Positions 33,719 to 42,976 of a stretch of 43,032 bases of DNA are shown piece after piece. Each line of letters begins with the position of its first letter. Position 1 is the stretch's first letter. This DNA comes from Candidatus Nitrosopumilus salarius BD31 (lineage in GTDB: Archaea; Thermoproteota; Nitrososphaeria; Nitrososphaerales; Nitrosopumilaceae). The DNA is taken from assembly GCF_000242875.2 (NCBI RefSeq), contig NZ_AEXL02000098.1, forward strand, positions 1-43,032. Direction: 5' to 3'. The notes beneath the pieces were generated by a model that was given only the letters and a program-made list of their open reading frames with translations, made no database searches and was not told the DNA's origin. A program made the translations under genes and the position numbers.

Positions 33719-33915
33719 AATAAGCATTCTGCCAGATAAATCATTAATCAGAGATTTTAACCAATCAGATAACTCCCCTTAAGAGAAAAATGTTCAAACC
33801 TTGACAGATTTGCACATACAGAGACGTTGACCCTGAAGATATTCTCCTTCAGAGATTTATTGTAAATCTATTAGAAATGATTCAATAATAGTTCTCAACT
33901 AGAATCCTTCTATAC
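33719..33915. other. Spacer between two membrane-protein genes
   Basis: A/T-rich with no ORF. Short complementary stretches (ACCAATCAGATAACTCCCCTTAA) do not form a convincing terminator. I see nothing further. Confidence 0.3.
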
Positions 33916-34554
33916 ATGACATTGTACATCATAAGAGAAGTTTTATCAAAACCAAATATTGCATTTGAGAAAATATCGCAAAATCCACGATATTTCAGAC
34001 TATCTGTGATTTTGTTTAGTCTTGCATGTTTTACCTCATTTTTTGCTGAAATATCGGAATTATTCTTTCAAATATCATATGGTCTCAGAGAACTTCCAAA
34101 CTTGATCCATTATGTAGTAAATTTTGGTGGAATTGTATTGAATAATTTTGTAATTATTTTGATTATTTTTTACATTGGGAGAAAATTAGGTGGCAGTACT
34201 AGTTTTAGACAAATATTCACAAGTATGTCGTTTTGTTTGATTCCTGTCATTATCGGTACAATGACATTGGCATTGAGTACTTTTCTCTACTTTTTTAGCA
34301 TTCCCTCATTTGATGAGTTATCTACATCATATGCATCAACTTTTATGTTTTCTCCACCCATGTTGAGCAATTTTATCATCATTCCATTTTTTATTTGGTC
34401 GATTATACTATATTTCAAATCAATAAAAATTACAAATAATTTTACAAATCTCAAGACAATTCTTACTTTGGGCTTGGCATTTCTTTTAATGTATTTGGAA
34501 TCAATGTTTTATGATTTGACCACAAGTATTCCATTACAATTTCTGTATCACTAG
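33916..34554 (+). CDS. Yip1-domain membrane protein
   Basis: 212 residues with about five membrane helices after a cytoplasmic start in which PNIAFEKISQNPRYF matches the Yip1 family opening (P..AF..I...P). Helices include LSVILFSLACFTSFFAEI, GIVLNNFVIILIIFYIG and FIIIPFFIWSIILYF; the middle has the FRQIFTSMSFCLIPVIIG stretch also typical of Yip1 proteins. Archaeal members have no assigned function. Upstream A/T-rich DNA gives no clear TATA box. Confidence 0.7.
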   Translation: MTLYIIREVLSKPNIAFEKISQNPRYFRLSVILFSLACFTSFFAEISELFFQISYGLRELPNLIHYVVNFGGIVLNNFVIILIIFYIGRKLGGSTSFRQIFTSMSFCLIPVIIGTMTLALSTFLYFFSIPSFDELSTSYASTFMFSPPMLSNFIIIPFFIWSIILYFKSIKITNNFTNLKTILTLGLAFLLMYLESMFYDLTTSIPLQFLYH

Positions 34555-35000
34555 ATTTGATTTTCATTTCAAAACATATCTCAACAATACAAAATTAATA
34601 AATTTTTTACATTTTCTTTGAAATTAAATTATTTTCAATGGCTTTCAATTTTTTTATAATATCGCAAATTTTTTTCAAATGAATTTAATTTTTCACATCA
34701 ATCTCAAGAAATCAAACAAAACCACATTCGTGCCTGAGACAATTAGACAAAAACCACATTTTTGTGGACTTTTGTCTAATTTTGTGGCTTTTTTTTGTGG
34801 CATTTCACGCCTAAAAAATACCACAATTTAGACAAACCACAATTTCCCTATATTATGAGGTGGTTGTGTCTAAAATATTGTAATTCGTATCTTGTAATTA
34901 TTTTTATTAAGATTAAATTAGTTTAATGTAATTGATAACGCGCATGTCTAGAGGAAATTATCTTTTCTTCTTTGTGATTTATTGTAGTACCCTAATATTG
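34555..35000. other. 446-base gap with repeat cluster, no gene
   Basis: The left 160 bases are A/T-rich without features. Bases 34710-34880 hold the repeat cluster described separately. GATAACGCGCATGTC near 34933 contains a GCGC-centred palindrome. No ORF longer than about 50 codons looks coding. As it lies just after the recombinase 3' end, an attachment or accessory-protein site is possible. Confidence 0.45.
34741..34781. repeat. Nested inverted repeat downstream of the integrase
   Basis: AATTAGACAAAA and TTTTGTCTAATT form the outer arms; CCACA and TGTGG form the inner arms around TTTT, with a small bulge between. The same words (CCACA/TGTGG and TAGACA/TGTCTA) recur at 34717-34735 and at 34782-34875 in both orientations, making a cluster of related sites. 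Confidence 0.6.
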
Positions 35001-36200
35001 TTATAATTTTTCTTTTTCTTGTAATTCTTTAATGTAGTTAGGATCTGAGAACTTTTTTGCTTGTTCCTCAAATAGTTTGACAACTGAACTCTCCCAATCT
35101 TTGTCTCTATTTTTTAGATTATTTTGCAGTGTTTGTATCGTACTTTCAAGCTCTTCTATCTTTTGTGTATTTTCTTCTAGTTCTGAGATTTTCTTGCTCT
35201 GCTTGTCTATTTTTATCTGATTTCTAAAGTCCTCGCCGATTGTTATCTTTGGCTCAAGCTCAATGTATTTCTCTAATCTGTCCTCGTTGCTGAGTCGATA
35301 ATACTGTTCCATGTATCCGCTGTGTCCTATCAATGCATGAGCATATTCCAGTCCATGGGTGTTTGATGCTTGTGTCTCAAAAAATGCCCTAAAAGAATGC
35401 AAAGTTATCTTGTGTACTGTAGAGTTGTCATATTTTGTGTCAAGTTCTGTTTTTTTCCTCAAATGTCAGAAATTCAGTATTTCTCTGTCAACTGCCTTTC
35501 TGTTGTCTTTGTTTGTGGTAAAAACCAAGTCGTCCTGATTCATTCTTTTAATTATTGGTAAAAGATAGTGTTCAGCTTCCTTTGAAATGTAGGTCTGCCT
35601 TTCAGTGTTTTTCTTTGTGAGTTTTGCAGGAATTGTAATTCGTATTCTTTCTTGCGAAAAGTCAAAATCTCGCTTTTTTAGCCCCATTGTCTCACCAATT
35701 CGCATTCCTGAGCTAATTAGAACAGTATACAGTGCTTTTCTCTTCGGTTTTGAATTGTCAACTAGTTTTCTAATTTCTGCAAGGGTTAGGGCATGTCTCA
35801 TGTTTTTTGGATCCTCTGGTAGTGTAATGTCTCGTCTTAGATTGTAGTGGTTTATCCTCAACTGGTGATATGAAAAATACTCTACTACTGTCTGGTAATA
35901 TGCAACTGAGGTGCTTGCCTTTGAATCCTCGTGTTTCCAGTGGAGATACTTTTGAAACAAGTCAATCATCACTGATTCATGTCTTGACTCTGGAAGTTTC
36001 TTGATGTCCTCAATTACTTGCTCTGTGGAGTCTTTTCCAAACTTTGCAAACGCAAACTTGTCAAAGCTATGCAGTGCTCCCTTGCAAAAGTCAACAGTAC
36101 TAGTAGACTTTGACTTGTTGAACTTGTTTGTAAGGAATTTATCTCTGGATCTCAACACATTGAGATATCCTAACTCGTCAATTCTTTCACGTTCAATCAT
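35001..36200 (-). pseudogene. Tyrosine recombinase (integrase) with in-frame TGA
   Basis: Two pieces in one frame, split by a single TGA at 35466-35468 (NF, stop, HLRKK). The N-terminal piece has a SAM-like core-binding domain (residues about 33-120) and the first catalytic Arg, R167 in SSGMRIGE, plus the Lys-bearing beta hairpin. The C-terminal piece has HSFR (about H268, R271), GHSG (H293) and the nucleophile Tyr in YMEQYYRL (Y300 or Y301). A coiled coil (KISELEENTQKIEELESTIQ) follows. All catalytic residues survive, so only the stop is disabling. The family resembles thaumarchaeal/crenarchaeal XerA-like or viral integrases. It marks the right side of the island; the sense-to-stop change may be real or an error. 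Confidence 0.8.
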
Positions 36201-36260
36201 ATGGTATGATAGTACGATCGCAGTATAAAAGAAAACCTAACCCTTTAGAAAATCACAAGG

Positions 36261-37079
36261 TTATCTTTCTAACTCTTTAATTTTAGATGCTGTAATTTCA
36301 GCTGCTCTTTTTCCAGAGTATAGCATTGAACCAAACGTTGGCCCCATTCTTGCTAATCCGTGGGTCTCTGTAACTGACATCCCTGCTGCTACTAGTCCTG
36401 GATAAACCTCGCCTGTTTTGTGAACTACATGTTCTTCCCCATCATTGACATGCATTGGTTCCATTCCTTTCCATTTTGCTAATCCTCGGTCAACTAATCT
36501 TTTAACAGCTACAGAATCATGACCTGAAGCATCAATGATCATTTTGGCTTCTAATGCAACTGGATCAACACATGTGATGTTTCGTGGCAATGCTGAAACT
36601 GGCATCCAATTCACAACAATTCCTGTTACTCTGCCATTTTTCAACACCAAGTCATCAAATTTTGTAAGTTGAAGAAATTTTACACCTGCATCACAAGCTG
36701 CTGCAATTAATTTTGATACTGCATGTGGTCCTGGCGTTAAGTATAATCCATCTGCAACCTTTTTGTATGGTACTCCTAATTCATCCCAAAATTTCTGTGC
36801 TGGCTCTCTAACTGTAACTGGATTCATCATGTATCCTCCTAACCAATAACCTCCTCCTAGGTAGTTGTTTTGTTCAATGACAAGAACTTTGAAACCCATA
36901 TTGGAAAGTTCTCTACTTGCTGTTAATCCTGCTGGACCTGCGCCAATAATGATGACGTCTGAATCTGCTCTATCAATTAACACGTCATGAAATTCGTTTG
37001 CAATTGCACGTGTGATTTCAACTTCACGTACATCTGTGAATATTTTAGATGATTGTTCTGCAATGGTTGCTTCTTGCAT
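36261..37079 (-). CDS. thi4: Thiazole synthase Thi4 (sulfide-dependent type)
   Basis: 272 residues from ATG 37079; TTG 37103 extends it, but the TATA-like AGTATTAATTG about 27 nt upstream of the ATG supports the shorter form. The FAD/NAD Rossmann motif is VIIIGAGPAGLTASREL; GGGYWLGGYMM and RMGPTFGSMLYSG complete the family pattern. Thi4 makes the ADP-thiazole precursor of thiamine from NAD and glycine. In yeast a Cys after GHDGPFGAF donates the sulfur and the enzyme works once. Here the sequence is GHDSVAVKR with no Cys, as in methanogen Thi4 that uses free sulfide catalytically. It is divergent from the sulfite/nitrite reductase. Confidence 0.88.
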   Translation of the reverse strand: MQEATIAEQSSKIFTDVREVEITRAIANEFHDVLIDRADSDVIIIGAGPAGLTASRELSNMGFKVLVIEQNNYLGGGYWLGGYMMNPVTVREPAQKFWDELGVPYKKVADGLYLTPGPHAVSKLIAAACDAGVKFLQLTKFDDLVLKNGRVTGIVVNWMPVSALPRNITCVDPVALEAKMIIDASGHDSVAVKRLVDRGLAKWKGMEPMHVNDGEEHVVHKTGEVYPGLVAAGMSVTETHGLARMGPTFGSMLYSGKRAAEITASKIKELER

Positions 37080-37270
37080 GGCGTTGGTTTCTTTCGTGAA
37101 CAATTAATACTTTCCCACAACTTTTTTTTAAAAAATTAGGTTGCACTAATAATTTTACTTTATGTCTACATGTGTAGAAGTAGGAAAATTATGTACGTTA
37201 TAGAAATTTTTTCTCCTAAAACATCCAAATATCAAAAATTTATAACCAAACCAAAAGGAATTTCATTGTA

Positions 37271-39079
37271 TTGACCATATCTGATCTTAAGCAATCTGCC
37301 TCTGATTCTGTTAAACCTAAAATTAATTGGGCAAGAATTGAGGAAGCCGATAATTTTGCTAAAACTGTAAAATTGTTCCGCCAAGGAAAATATGATGAGG
37401 ACAGCTTTAGACGGTTTAGACTTCAACATGGTGCATATGGTACCAGGATGACTGGGGATTATGCCATGGTTAGAATAAAACTCCCTGCAGGCGAAATTTA
37501 TCCTAATCAATTTGAAAAAATATCTCAACTCAGTGAGCAATATTCTATAGGCAGTGCACATTTTTCAACTAGGGAAAACATCCAACTACATTGGGTGATT
37601 CTTGAGGATGTATCAGAAATCTTTAGAGGTCTAGCGGAAGTTGGATTGACATCAAGAGAAGCATGTGGTAACTCTGTAAGAAATGTAATGTGTAGTCCTT
37701 TATCTGGTGTTTGTCCTGATGAGGAGTTTGATTCAACTCCTTATGCACTCGCTACTGCAAGATTCTTTTTGAGAAATCCTATGGCTCAAAACCTCCCACG
37801 TAAATTCAAATTTAATTTTACATGCTGTGAAAAACACGGGATGGTGAGAATGGTTGACGTTGGATTAATCCCGCAAATTCGAAAAATAGACGGGGCTTCT
37901 CAACGTGGCTTTAAAATATTTCTTGGTGGTGGACTTGGAAACAAATCATACGTTGGACATCAATTGGAGGAATTCACCCCTGAAGAAGATTTATTGTACA
38001 CTTCTATTGCTGTAATGAGAATCTTTGATAGATTAGGTGATAGAAAAAATCTTGCAAGAAACAGAATGCGTTACCTTGTAAATGATATGGGCTGGGAAAA
38101 GTTTCAGAATCTTGTTTTCAAGGAACGTGCAATTGTAAGGGCCACCCAATCTGTAATCACTCAGCTGGAAGTTGATCATACTCCTAACGTAATTAAACGA
38201 CCAATTAGAATTTCTGATGAAAGTGGTGCATCTTTTCCTGATGGATTTGCTCGATGGTTGAAAACCAATACTGTTAAGCAATCTCAAAATGACTATCGTT
38301 CTGCATTTATCACATTGGAGGCAGGAGATATCACTGCAAGTCAACTTAATGCATTGGCTGATATTGTTCGTGAATTTTCATCTGAGGGAAAGGCAAGAGG
38401 TGGATTTGTACAAAATGTTGCATTACGATATGTTCACGAAGACGATTTACCACGCCTATATTCTAAACTTCTCCAAGTTGGATTAGCAAAATCCGGTGCT
38501 TTAACCATGACTGCTCCTATTGGGTGTTCTGGAACCACTTCTTGTAATCTTGCATTGACAAACTCTCACCGACTAGCAAAAGAAATTCAAAGAAAATTCC
38601 TTGAACTGAAACTTGATGAAGATGATGATCTTAGTGATTCATCCATTAAGATTAGCGGTTGTCCTAATTCTTGTGGGCAACATGGGATTGCAACAATTGG
38701 ATTCTTTGGAGGTGGCGGTCGTGTTGGTAAAGACATGTATCCAAACTATCAGATGTCTTTAGGTGGACGCTCTGACGGCGATACTATGTTAGGTCAAACA
38801 TGTCTTAGAATTCCTGCAAAACGAGTAATCCCTGTAATTCTAAAAATCATCGAACTATTCAAACAAAACAAGCAATCTGATGATACTCTCAAATCGTGGA
38901 TTCATAGAATTGTAAATGGGAATGAAGATTCTGAAATTAAATCAATCAATGACATCAAAAAAATATTGGAACCTCTAATCGTTCCTCCTGCAAAAGAGAG
39001 TGATCCTGACTTTTATCTTGACTATGGCAGTGATACAAGTTACCATACAAAAACTGGAAAAGGTGAATGTGCTGCTTGA
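37271..39079 (+). CDS. Ferredoxin-dependent nitrite/sulfite reductase
   Basis: 602 residues with two ferredoxin-like half domains (AHFSTRENIQLHWV, then a second half) and the siroheme/4Fe-4S site C419-x5-C425 (GCSGTTSC) and C464-x3-C468 (SGCPNSCG). This family reduces nitrite to ammonium or sulfite to sulfide by six electrons in the cytoplasm; the motifs do not tell which. TTG 37271 is chosen as the start because AATTTATAACC lies about 26-34 nt upstream and no ATG is near. The rhodanese gene starts before its stop, which points to sulfur metabolism. Confidence 0.88.
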   Translation: MTISDLKQSASDSVKPKINWARIEEADNFAKTVKLFRQGKYDEDSFRRFRLQHGAYGTRMTGDYAMVRIKLPAGEIYPNQFEKISQLSEQYSIGSAHFSTRENIQLHWVILEDVSEIFRGLAEVGLTSREACGNSVRNVMCSPLSGVCPDEEFDSTPYALATARFFLRNPMAQNLPRKFKFNFTCCEKHGMVRMVDVGLIPQIRKIDGASQRGFKIFLGGGLGNKSYVGHQLEEFTPEEDLLYTSIAVMRIFDRLGDRKNLARNRMRYLVNDMGWEKFQNLVFKERAIVRATQSVITQLEVDHTPNVIKRPIRISDESGASFPDGFARWLKTNTVKQSQNDYRSAFITLEAGDITASQLNALADIVREFSSEGKARGGFVQNVALRYVHEDDLPRLYSKLLQVGLAKSGALTMTAPIGCSGTTSCNLALTNSHRLAKEIQRKFLELKLDEDDDLSDSSIKISGCPNSCGQHGIATIGFFGGGGRVGKDMYPNYQMSLGGRSDGDTMLGQTCLRIPAKRVIPVILKIIELFKQNKQSDDTLKSWIHRIVNGNEDSEIKSINDIKKILEPLIVPPAKESDPDFYLDYGSDTSYHTKTGKGECAA

Positions 39080-39873
39080 CCGAATCTGGTAAAATTACAA
39101 CCGATGTAGATTCTTTACGCTCCGAAATAAGAGACAAGAGCGTACGAGTAATAGATGTTAGACGAGAAGATGATTACAAACAAGATCATATTCCAACTGC
39201 GGTTAATTTGCCTTTAGCAACTCTTTTGTCTGATGATACTCCAGAACGAGTCTTAAAACTTGTAACTTCCATGGGAATTGACGATGAAACTCCTGTTGTT
39301 GTTTACGATGATACATTTGGTGCTCTGGCATCCAGAGTTGCTTGGACTTTAGAATACATTGGACATTCTAATGTAACATTGCTTGAAACTACTTATGGTC
39401 ATTGGAAATCTCTTGGATTGGAAAATGACTCTCAAACACCTGATGTTCAAAATAAAGATCACTCTTTGAATTTACATTCTGAAATCTTGGCCACTTCTGA
39501 TTATTTGGAAAGTGCAAAATCGAGAGATAATGTGATTTTAATAGATAATAGAGAACGATTGAATTTTCTTGAACAGCATATCCCCGGAGCAATCAGTCTT
39601 CCTTATCGAACTCTTGCTTCAAATGATAAAATCCTACGCTCTAAAGATGATATGAAAAGATTGCTTGATAATCGAGGAATTACTGGAAATTCTGAAATTA
39701 TTACGTATTGTGGCAGTGTGGGAACACTATCAGGTTTAGCATACTATGCTTTGAAATCTGTAGGCTTACCCAACACAAAATTATATGTTAGATCTTTTAA
39801 GGAATGGAAGAGTCTTCATAAACCTACAGAAAAACAAGAAGATGCGAGTTATTGGGATTTATCTGCAGAATAA
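39067..39873 (+). CDS. Tandem rhodanese-domain sulfurtransferase
   Basis: 268 residues. The first rhodanese domain (VRVIDVRREDDYKQDHIPTA, then VVVYDDTFGALASRVAW) has Asp where the catalytic Cys would be and is inactive. The second (LIDNRERLNFLEQHIPGA, then ITYCGSVGTLS) keeps the active-site Cys at about residue 215. This is the layout of thiosulfate or 3-mercaptopyruvate sulfurtransferases. It overlaps the reductase gene by 13 bases; TTG 39076 (MTESGK) is another start. Its stop abuts the stop of the convergent TPR gene with no spacer. Confidence 0.87.
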   Translation: MCCLTESGKITTDVDSLRSEIRDKSVRVIDVRREDDYKQDHIPTAVNLPLATLLSDDTPERVLKLVTSMGIDDETPVVVYDDTFGALASRVAWTLEYIGHSNVTLLETTYGHWKSLGLENDSQTPDVQNKDHSLNLHSEILATSDYLESAKSRDNVILIDNRERLNFLEQHIPGAISLPYRTLASNDKILRSKDDMKRLLDNRGITGNSEIITYCGSVGTLSGLAYYALKSVGLPNTKLYVRSFKEWKSLHKPTEKQEDASYWDLSAE

Positions 39874-40998
39874 TCAAGAAGAAATTTCGTTTCTAAGTTT
39901 CTTTGTGACTGTGCCTTCTATATTGTCAAACAGAACTAACATCTTGTCTTTGTTATCAATCAAATAATCTTCTCCTCTATCTTTTAATCTAATTTTCCAT
40001 AATCTGATTTCTCTGTGCTCATCAAAGAAATTCTCAATCATTTGTTCTCCTGATTTTGTTGGGTCTATGAACACATCAAAAATTTCAATAGTTTTTTCAA
40101 CATCTCCTTCTTCAATTGCTTCTTTGACTGATTGTATAGCTTGACTTAGTTCTTTCAAATTTTTTACAGGTTTTGGTAATGTTTTTTTTGTAATTCCAAA
40201 CAATCCTTTCTTTTCTTTACCTATTTTTTCTGCAACATTTGGTGCAAGATCATATATTGGAATTTTACTTAAGCCATCACGTTTTTCGTTTTGAACAATT
40301 AACCCTTTTTCTAAAAGTTTCTCCAATGCATTATCTGCATCAGCTTTGTCTAGAAATGTTGTCCAAACAATTGCACCTAGTGTATGATATCCTTGTCTTA
40401 TTGATTCTAACACTACAACTTCTTGAATTCTCTTGAACCCTTCTTCAATTCTAACATTCATGAAGTCTTTATCTCGAATTGATTTTCTTGCATTTTTAAC
40501 ATCAATCTCAATGGAGCGCTTTAATGCTTCAAGTGATTCTGGGACTTGATTTAACAAAGATAGGAAACACGCTTGATTGTACCATGCCATTCCATATGTT
40601 GGGTCTGACTCAATTGCTTTCTGAACTGCATCTAGAGCTTTAGAATAATTTTTCTGTTCATAATGGACTAGTCCTTTAAGATTCCAAGCTTCTGGATTTG
40701 TAACATCTATGTCTAAAATTCTATCATAAATTTTTAAAGCTTCACTGTAATCATCTATGTGAAATCTGGCATATCCTAATTTCATCAAAGTTTCTATGTT
40801 ACTGGGATCAATTCTCAATGCCTGCTCAAAAATCTCTATGGCTTCTTCAAGTTTCTCATCTGCCATCAAATTAATTCCACGCTTGAATAATTTTTTACGG
40901 TTATAGTCCGAATCTACAATACTTGTTTCTTCTTTTACAGATTTCTCTAACTTTTTCTCTTCATTCTTCTTTGATTTTTCTCTAAATAGTTTTTTCAC
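39874..40998 (-). CDS. TPR-repeat protein
   Basis: 374 residues. The basic N-terminal 38 residues are followed by at least three TPR units (residues about 37-70, 71-104 and 105-138, with patterns such as AIEIFEQALRIDPSN, ALKIYDRILDIDVTN, ALDAVQKAIESDPTY) and a fourth weaker one. The C-terminal half includes a winged-helix-like stretch (GYHTLGAIVWTTFLDK, then LEKLLEKGLIVQNEK) and a charged end. It is likely a cytoplasmic scaffold; partners unknown. Convergent with the rhodanese gene. Confidence 0.8.
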   Translation of the reverse strand: MKKLFREKSKKNEEKKLEKSVKEETSIVDSDYNRKKLFKRGINLMADEKLEEAIEIFEQALRIDPSNIETLMKLGYARFHIDDYSEALKIYDRILDIDVTNPEAWNLKGLVHYEQKNYSKALDAVQKAIESDPTYGMAWYNQACFLSLLNQVPESLEALKRSIEIDVKNARKSIRDKDFMNVRIEEGFKRIQEVVVLESIRQGYHTLGAIVWTTFLDKADADNALEKLLEKGLIVQNEKRDGLSKIPIYDLAPNVAEKIGKEKKGLFGITKKTLPKPVKNLKELSQAIQSVKEAIEEGDVEKTIEIFDVFIDPTKSGEQMIENFFDEHREIRLWKIRLKDRGEDYLIDNKDKMLVLFDNIEGTVTKKLRNEISS

Positions 40999-41102
40999 TA
41001 GGACAAATTGTGTTTTTATCTAGATAAATACCATCTTAATCGAGCCTAATTGCATATATCTTGAACTTGTGATGAATTTATGCGATCTAAATACAGAAAT
41101 AC

Positions 41103-42752
41103 TTGAAGTATGCACAATCGTTTGTGTCATCTCAGCCACGAATAGAAATTCACGGACAGGCACCATTCAAGCAATCTGGTGTCTATGAAGCTCAAATCGC
41201 AATTACTGAAATAAAGCCTTCAGACGATGCACTTCGAACAAAACAATTCTCATCGTTGTGGAGAGGTAATTTCCATCTTAGAGTAAAAGATGGGATGTTC
41301 TCTGAAACTCTTGGTTCTCCATCAAACCCTCTTCCAGCATCTATCGCAAATCTTGATAAAATTTGGATTGTGGTAACTGATCTATTTTCTTCGTTACATT
41401 CTATGTTTGATGTTCCTTTAGCCAAATCCACTACTAAATCTGAAACTAAATCTGAAACTAAATCTGAAACTAAATCTGAAACTAAATCTGCCGATGATCA
41501 ATCTGTGAAGCGTTCTGCAAAAACAAGTGTTGATTCTTCTTATTCTTATGGCAACAAAGGTCCTGACGGTCCACCTGGTCCTCCAGGTGACAAAGGCCCA
41601 CAAGGTCCACCTGGTCCTCCAGGTGACAAAGGTCCTGACGGTCCAGTAGGTCCCCCAGGTTCTATTGGTGACAAAGGATCTACTGGAGATAGAGGATCTC
41701 AAGGAGATAAGGGTATTGCAGGTGACAAAGGTCTAACTGGAGATAAAGGAATTACTGGAGACAAAGGAGACAAAGGAGACAAAGGAGTTACTGGTCCTCC
41801 AGGGGATAAAGGAGACAAAGGCCCAACTGGTCCTCCAGGTGACAAAGGTGCAGATGGGTTAAAAGGTCCTCCAGGGGATAAAGGTGACAAAGGCCCAACT
41901 GGTTCAACTGGTGACAAAGGCCCAACTGGATTAAGAGGTTCTCCAGGTGACAAAGGAGATGATGGTCCTCAGGGAATTATTGGTGATAAAGGATTAACAG
42001 GTTTAACTGGTCCAACGGGTGACAAAGGCCCAACTGGATTATCTGGTGTACAAGGAGAAAAAGGAATTCAAGGTCCACCTGGCCCTATTGGAGAAAAAGG
42101 TCCAGTAGGTCCTCTCGGCGATAAAGGCCCAGTGGGTCCAGCTGGAGTATCTGGGGATAAAGGATTAACAGGTCCAACAGGTCCTCTCGGCGATAAAGGT
42201 CAGCAAGGTCCACCTGGTCCACTAGGAGAAAAAGGAAACAAAGGTCCTGAAGGTCCACTAGGAGAAAAAGGTCCACAAGGTCCACAGGGACCTGCAGGAG
42301 CTAAAGGATTAACTGGAGTGCCAGGACCTCAAGGAGAAAAAGGAGAAAAAGGTCCTTTGGGTCCTATTGGAGAAAAAGGTCCAACAGGACAAATAGGTGC
42401 TCCAGGTGACAAAGGCCCACAAGGCCCACAAGGCCCACAAGGAGAACGTGGAACTACTGGTCCATCTGGAGAAAAAGGTCCACAAGGTCCACAGGGAATT
42501 CAAGGCCCACAAGGAGAACGTGGTCCAACAGGTCCAATGGGTTCTATTGGTGATCAAGGTCCTGTAGGAGGTCAAGGCCCAGTGGGTCCACCTGGTCCTA
42601 GAGGTCCACCCGGCCCACCTGGAGAAAAAGGACCATCCGGTGGAATGTCTTCTGAGCAAAAAGCACTCTTTAAAGATTTGTTAGAAATCTTAACAAACAA
42701 AAATGTTATTTCTACTGAAGAACAAATTAAATTAATGAGTTATCTATATTGA
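41103..42752 (+). CDS. Collagen-like triple-helix protein
   Basis: 549 residues from TTG 41103 (ATTTATG about 26 nt upstream). Residues 1-105 form a globular domain without a signal peptide. A K-S-E-T linker repeat follows (residues 112-127). Residues 150-514 are about 120 uninterrupted G-X-Y triplets dominated by G-D-K-G, G-E-K-G, G-P-P and G-P-Q, giving regularly spaced salt-bridge pairs (DKG/EKG) that stabilise a triple helix without hydroxyproline. The last 35 residues are a short helical cap ([18 protein letters not shown]), probably a trimerisation unit. The N-terminal domain has no match that I recognise. Collagen-like proteins are unusual in archaea; export would need a non-Sec route, as no leader is seen. 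Confidence 0.85.
   Translation: MKYAQSFVSSQPRIEIHGQAPFKQSGVYEAQIAITEIKPSDDALRTKQFSSLWRGNFHLRVKDGMFSETLGSPSNPLPASIANLDKIWIVVTDLFSSLHSMFDVPLAKSTTKSETKSETKSETKSETKSADDQSVKRSAKTSVDSSYSYGNKGPDGPPGPPGDKGPQGPPGPPGDKGPDGPVGPPGSIGDKGSTGDRGSQGDKGIAGDKGLTGDKGITGDKGDKGDKGVTGPPGDKGDKGPTGPPGDKGADGLKGPPGDKGDKGPTGSTGDKGPTGLRGSPGDKGDDGPQGIIGDKGLTGLTGPTGDKGPTGLSGVQGEKGIQGPPGPIGEKGPVGPLGDKGPVGPAGVSGDKGLTGPTGPLGDKGQQGPPGPLGEKGNKGPEGPLGEKGPQGPQGPAGAKGLTGVPGPQGEKGEKGPLGPIGEKGPTGQIGAPGDKGPQGPQGPQGERGTTGPSGEKGPQGPQGIQGPQGERGPTGPMGSIGDQGPVGGQGPVGPPGPRGPPGPPGEKGPSGGMSSEQKALFKDLLEILTNKNVISTEEQIKLMSYLY
41436..41483 (+). repeat. Four perfect 12-base tandem repeats (K-S-E-T linker)
   Basis: AAATCTGAAACT occurs four times head to tail and a partial copy follows. 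Identical copies suggest recent slippage, so linker length may vary between strains. Confidence 0.85.
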
Positions 42753-42973
42753 TTTTTTATTTTTAAAATTTCTTTGTTGATTAATTTTATTTGAATGTTG
42801 GGTATTATTTTTTATTTTAGAAATTTCTTTTTTTGAGATTTTTTTCGTGTTTAAAATTTATTAAAAATTAGTTTCAAAATTTGTTTATCTTAAATTTCTT
42901 GATTCTGAAATTTTTCATCTCTGCTAATGATTTGAAATATCTTTAGTTAACACTGACTTGATTTAGAAAAAGG
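42753..42973. other. A/T-rich non-coding stretch after the collagen-like gene
   Basis: T-rich runs (ATTTTTTATTTTTAAAATTTC, TTTTTTTGAGATTTTTTTC in pieces) directly after the stop probably end transcription. No ORF or RNA gene is seen. Confidence 0.4.
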
Positions 42974-42976
42974 AAA

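Noticed and set aside
41436-42640. CRISPR-like regularity in the collagen region
   Set aside because: The periodicity is 9 bases (G-X-Y codons) and in frame; there are no unique spacers or cas genes.
41192-42659. Several long minus-strand ORFs opposite the collagen-like gene
   Set aside because: They are Pro/Leu- or Trp/Thr-biased mirror images of the G-X-Y codons without start signals.
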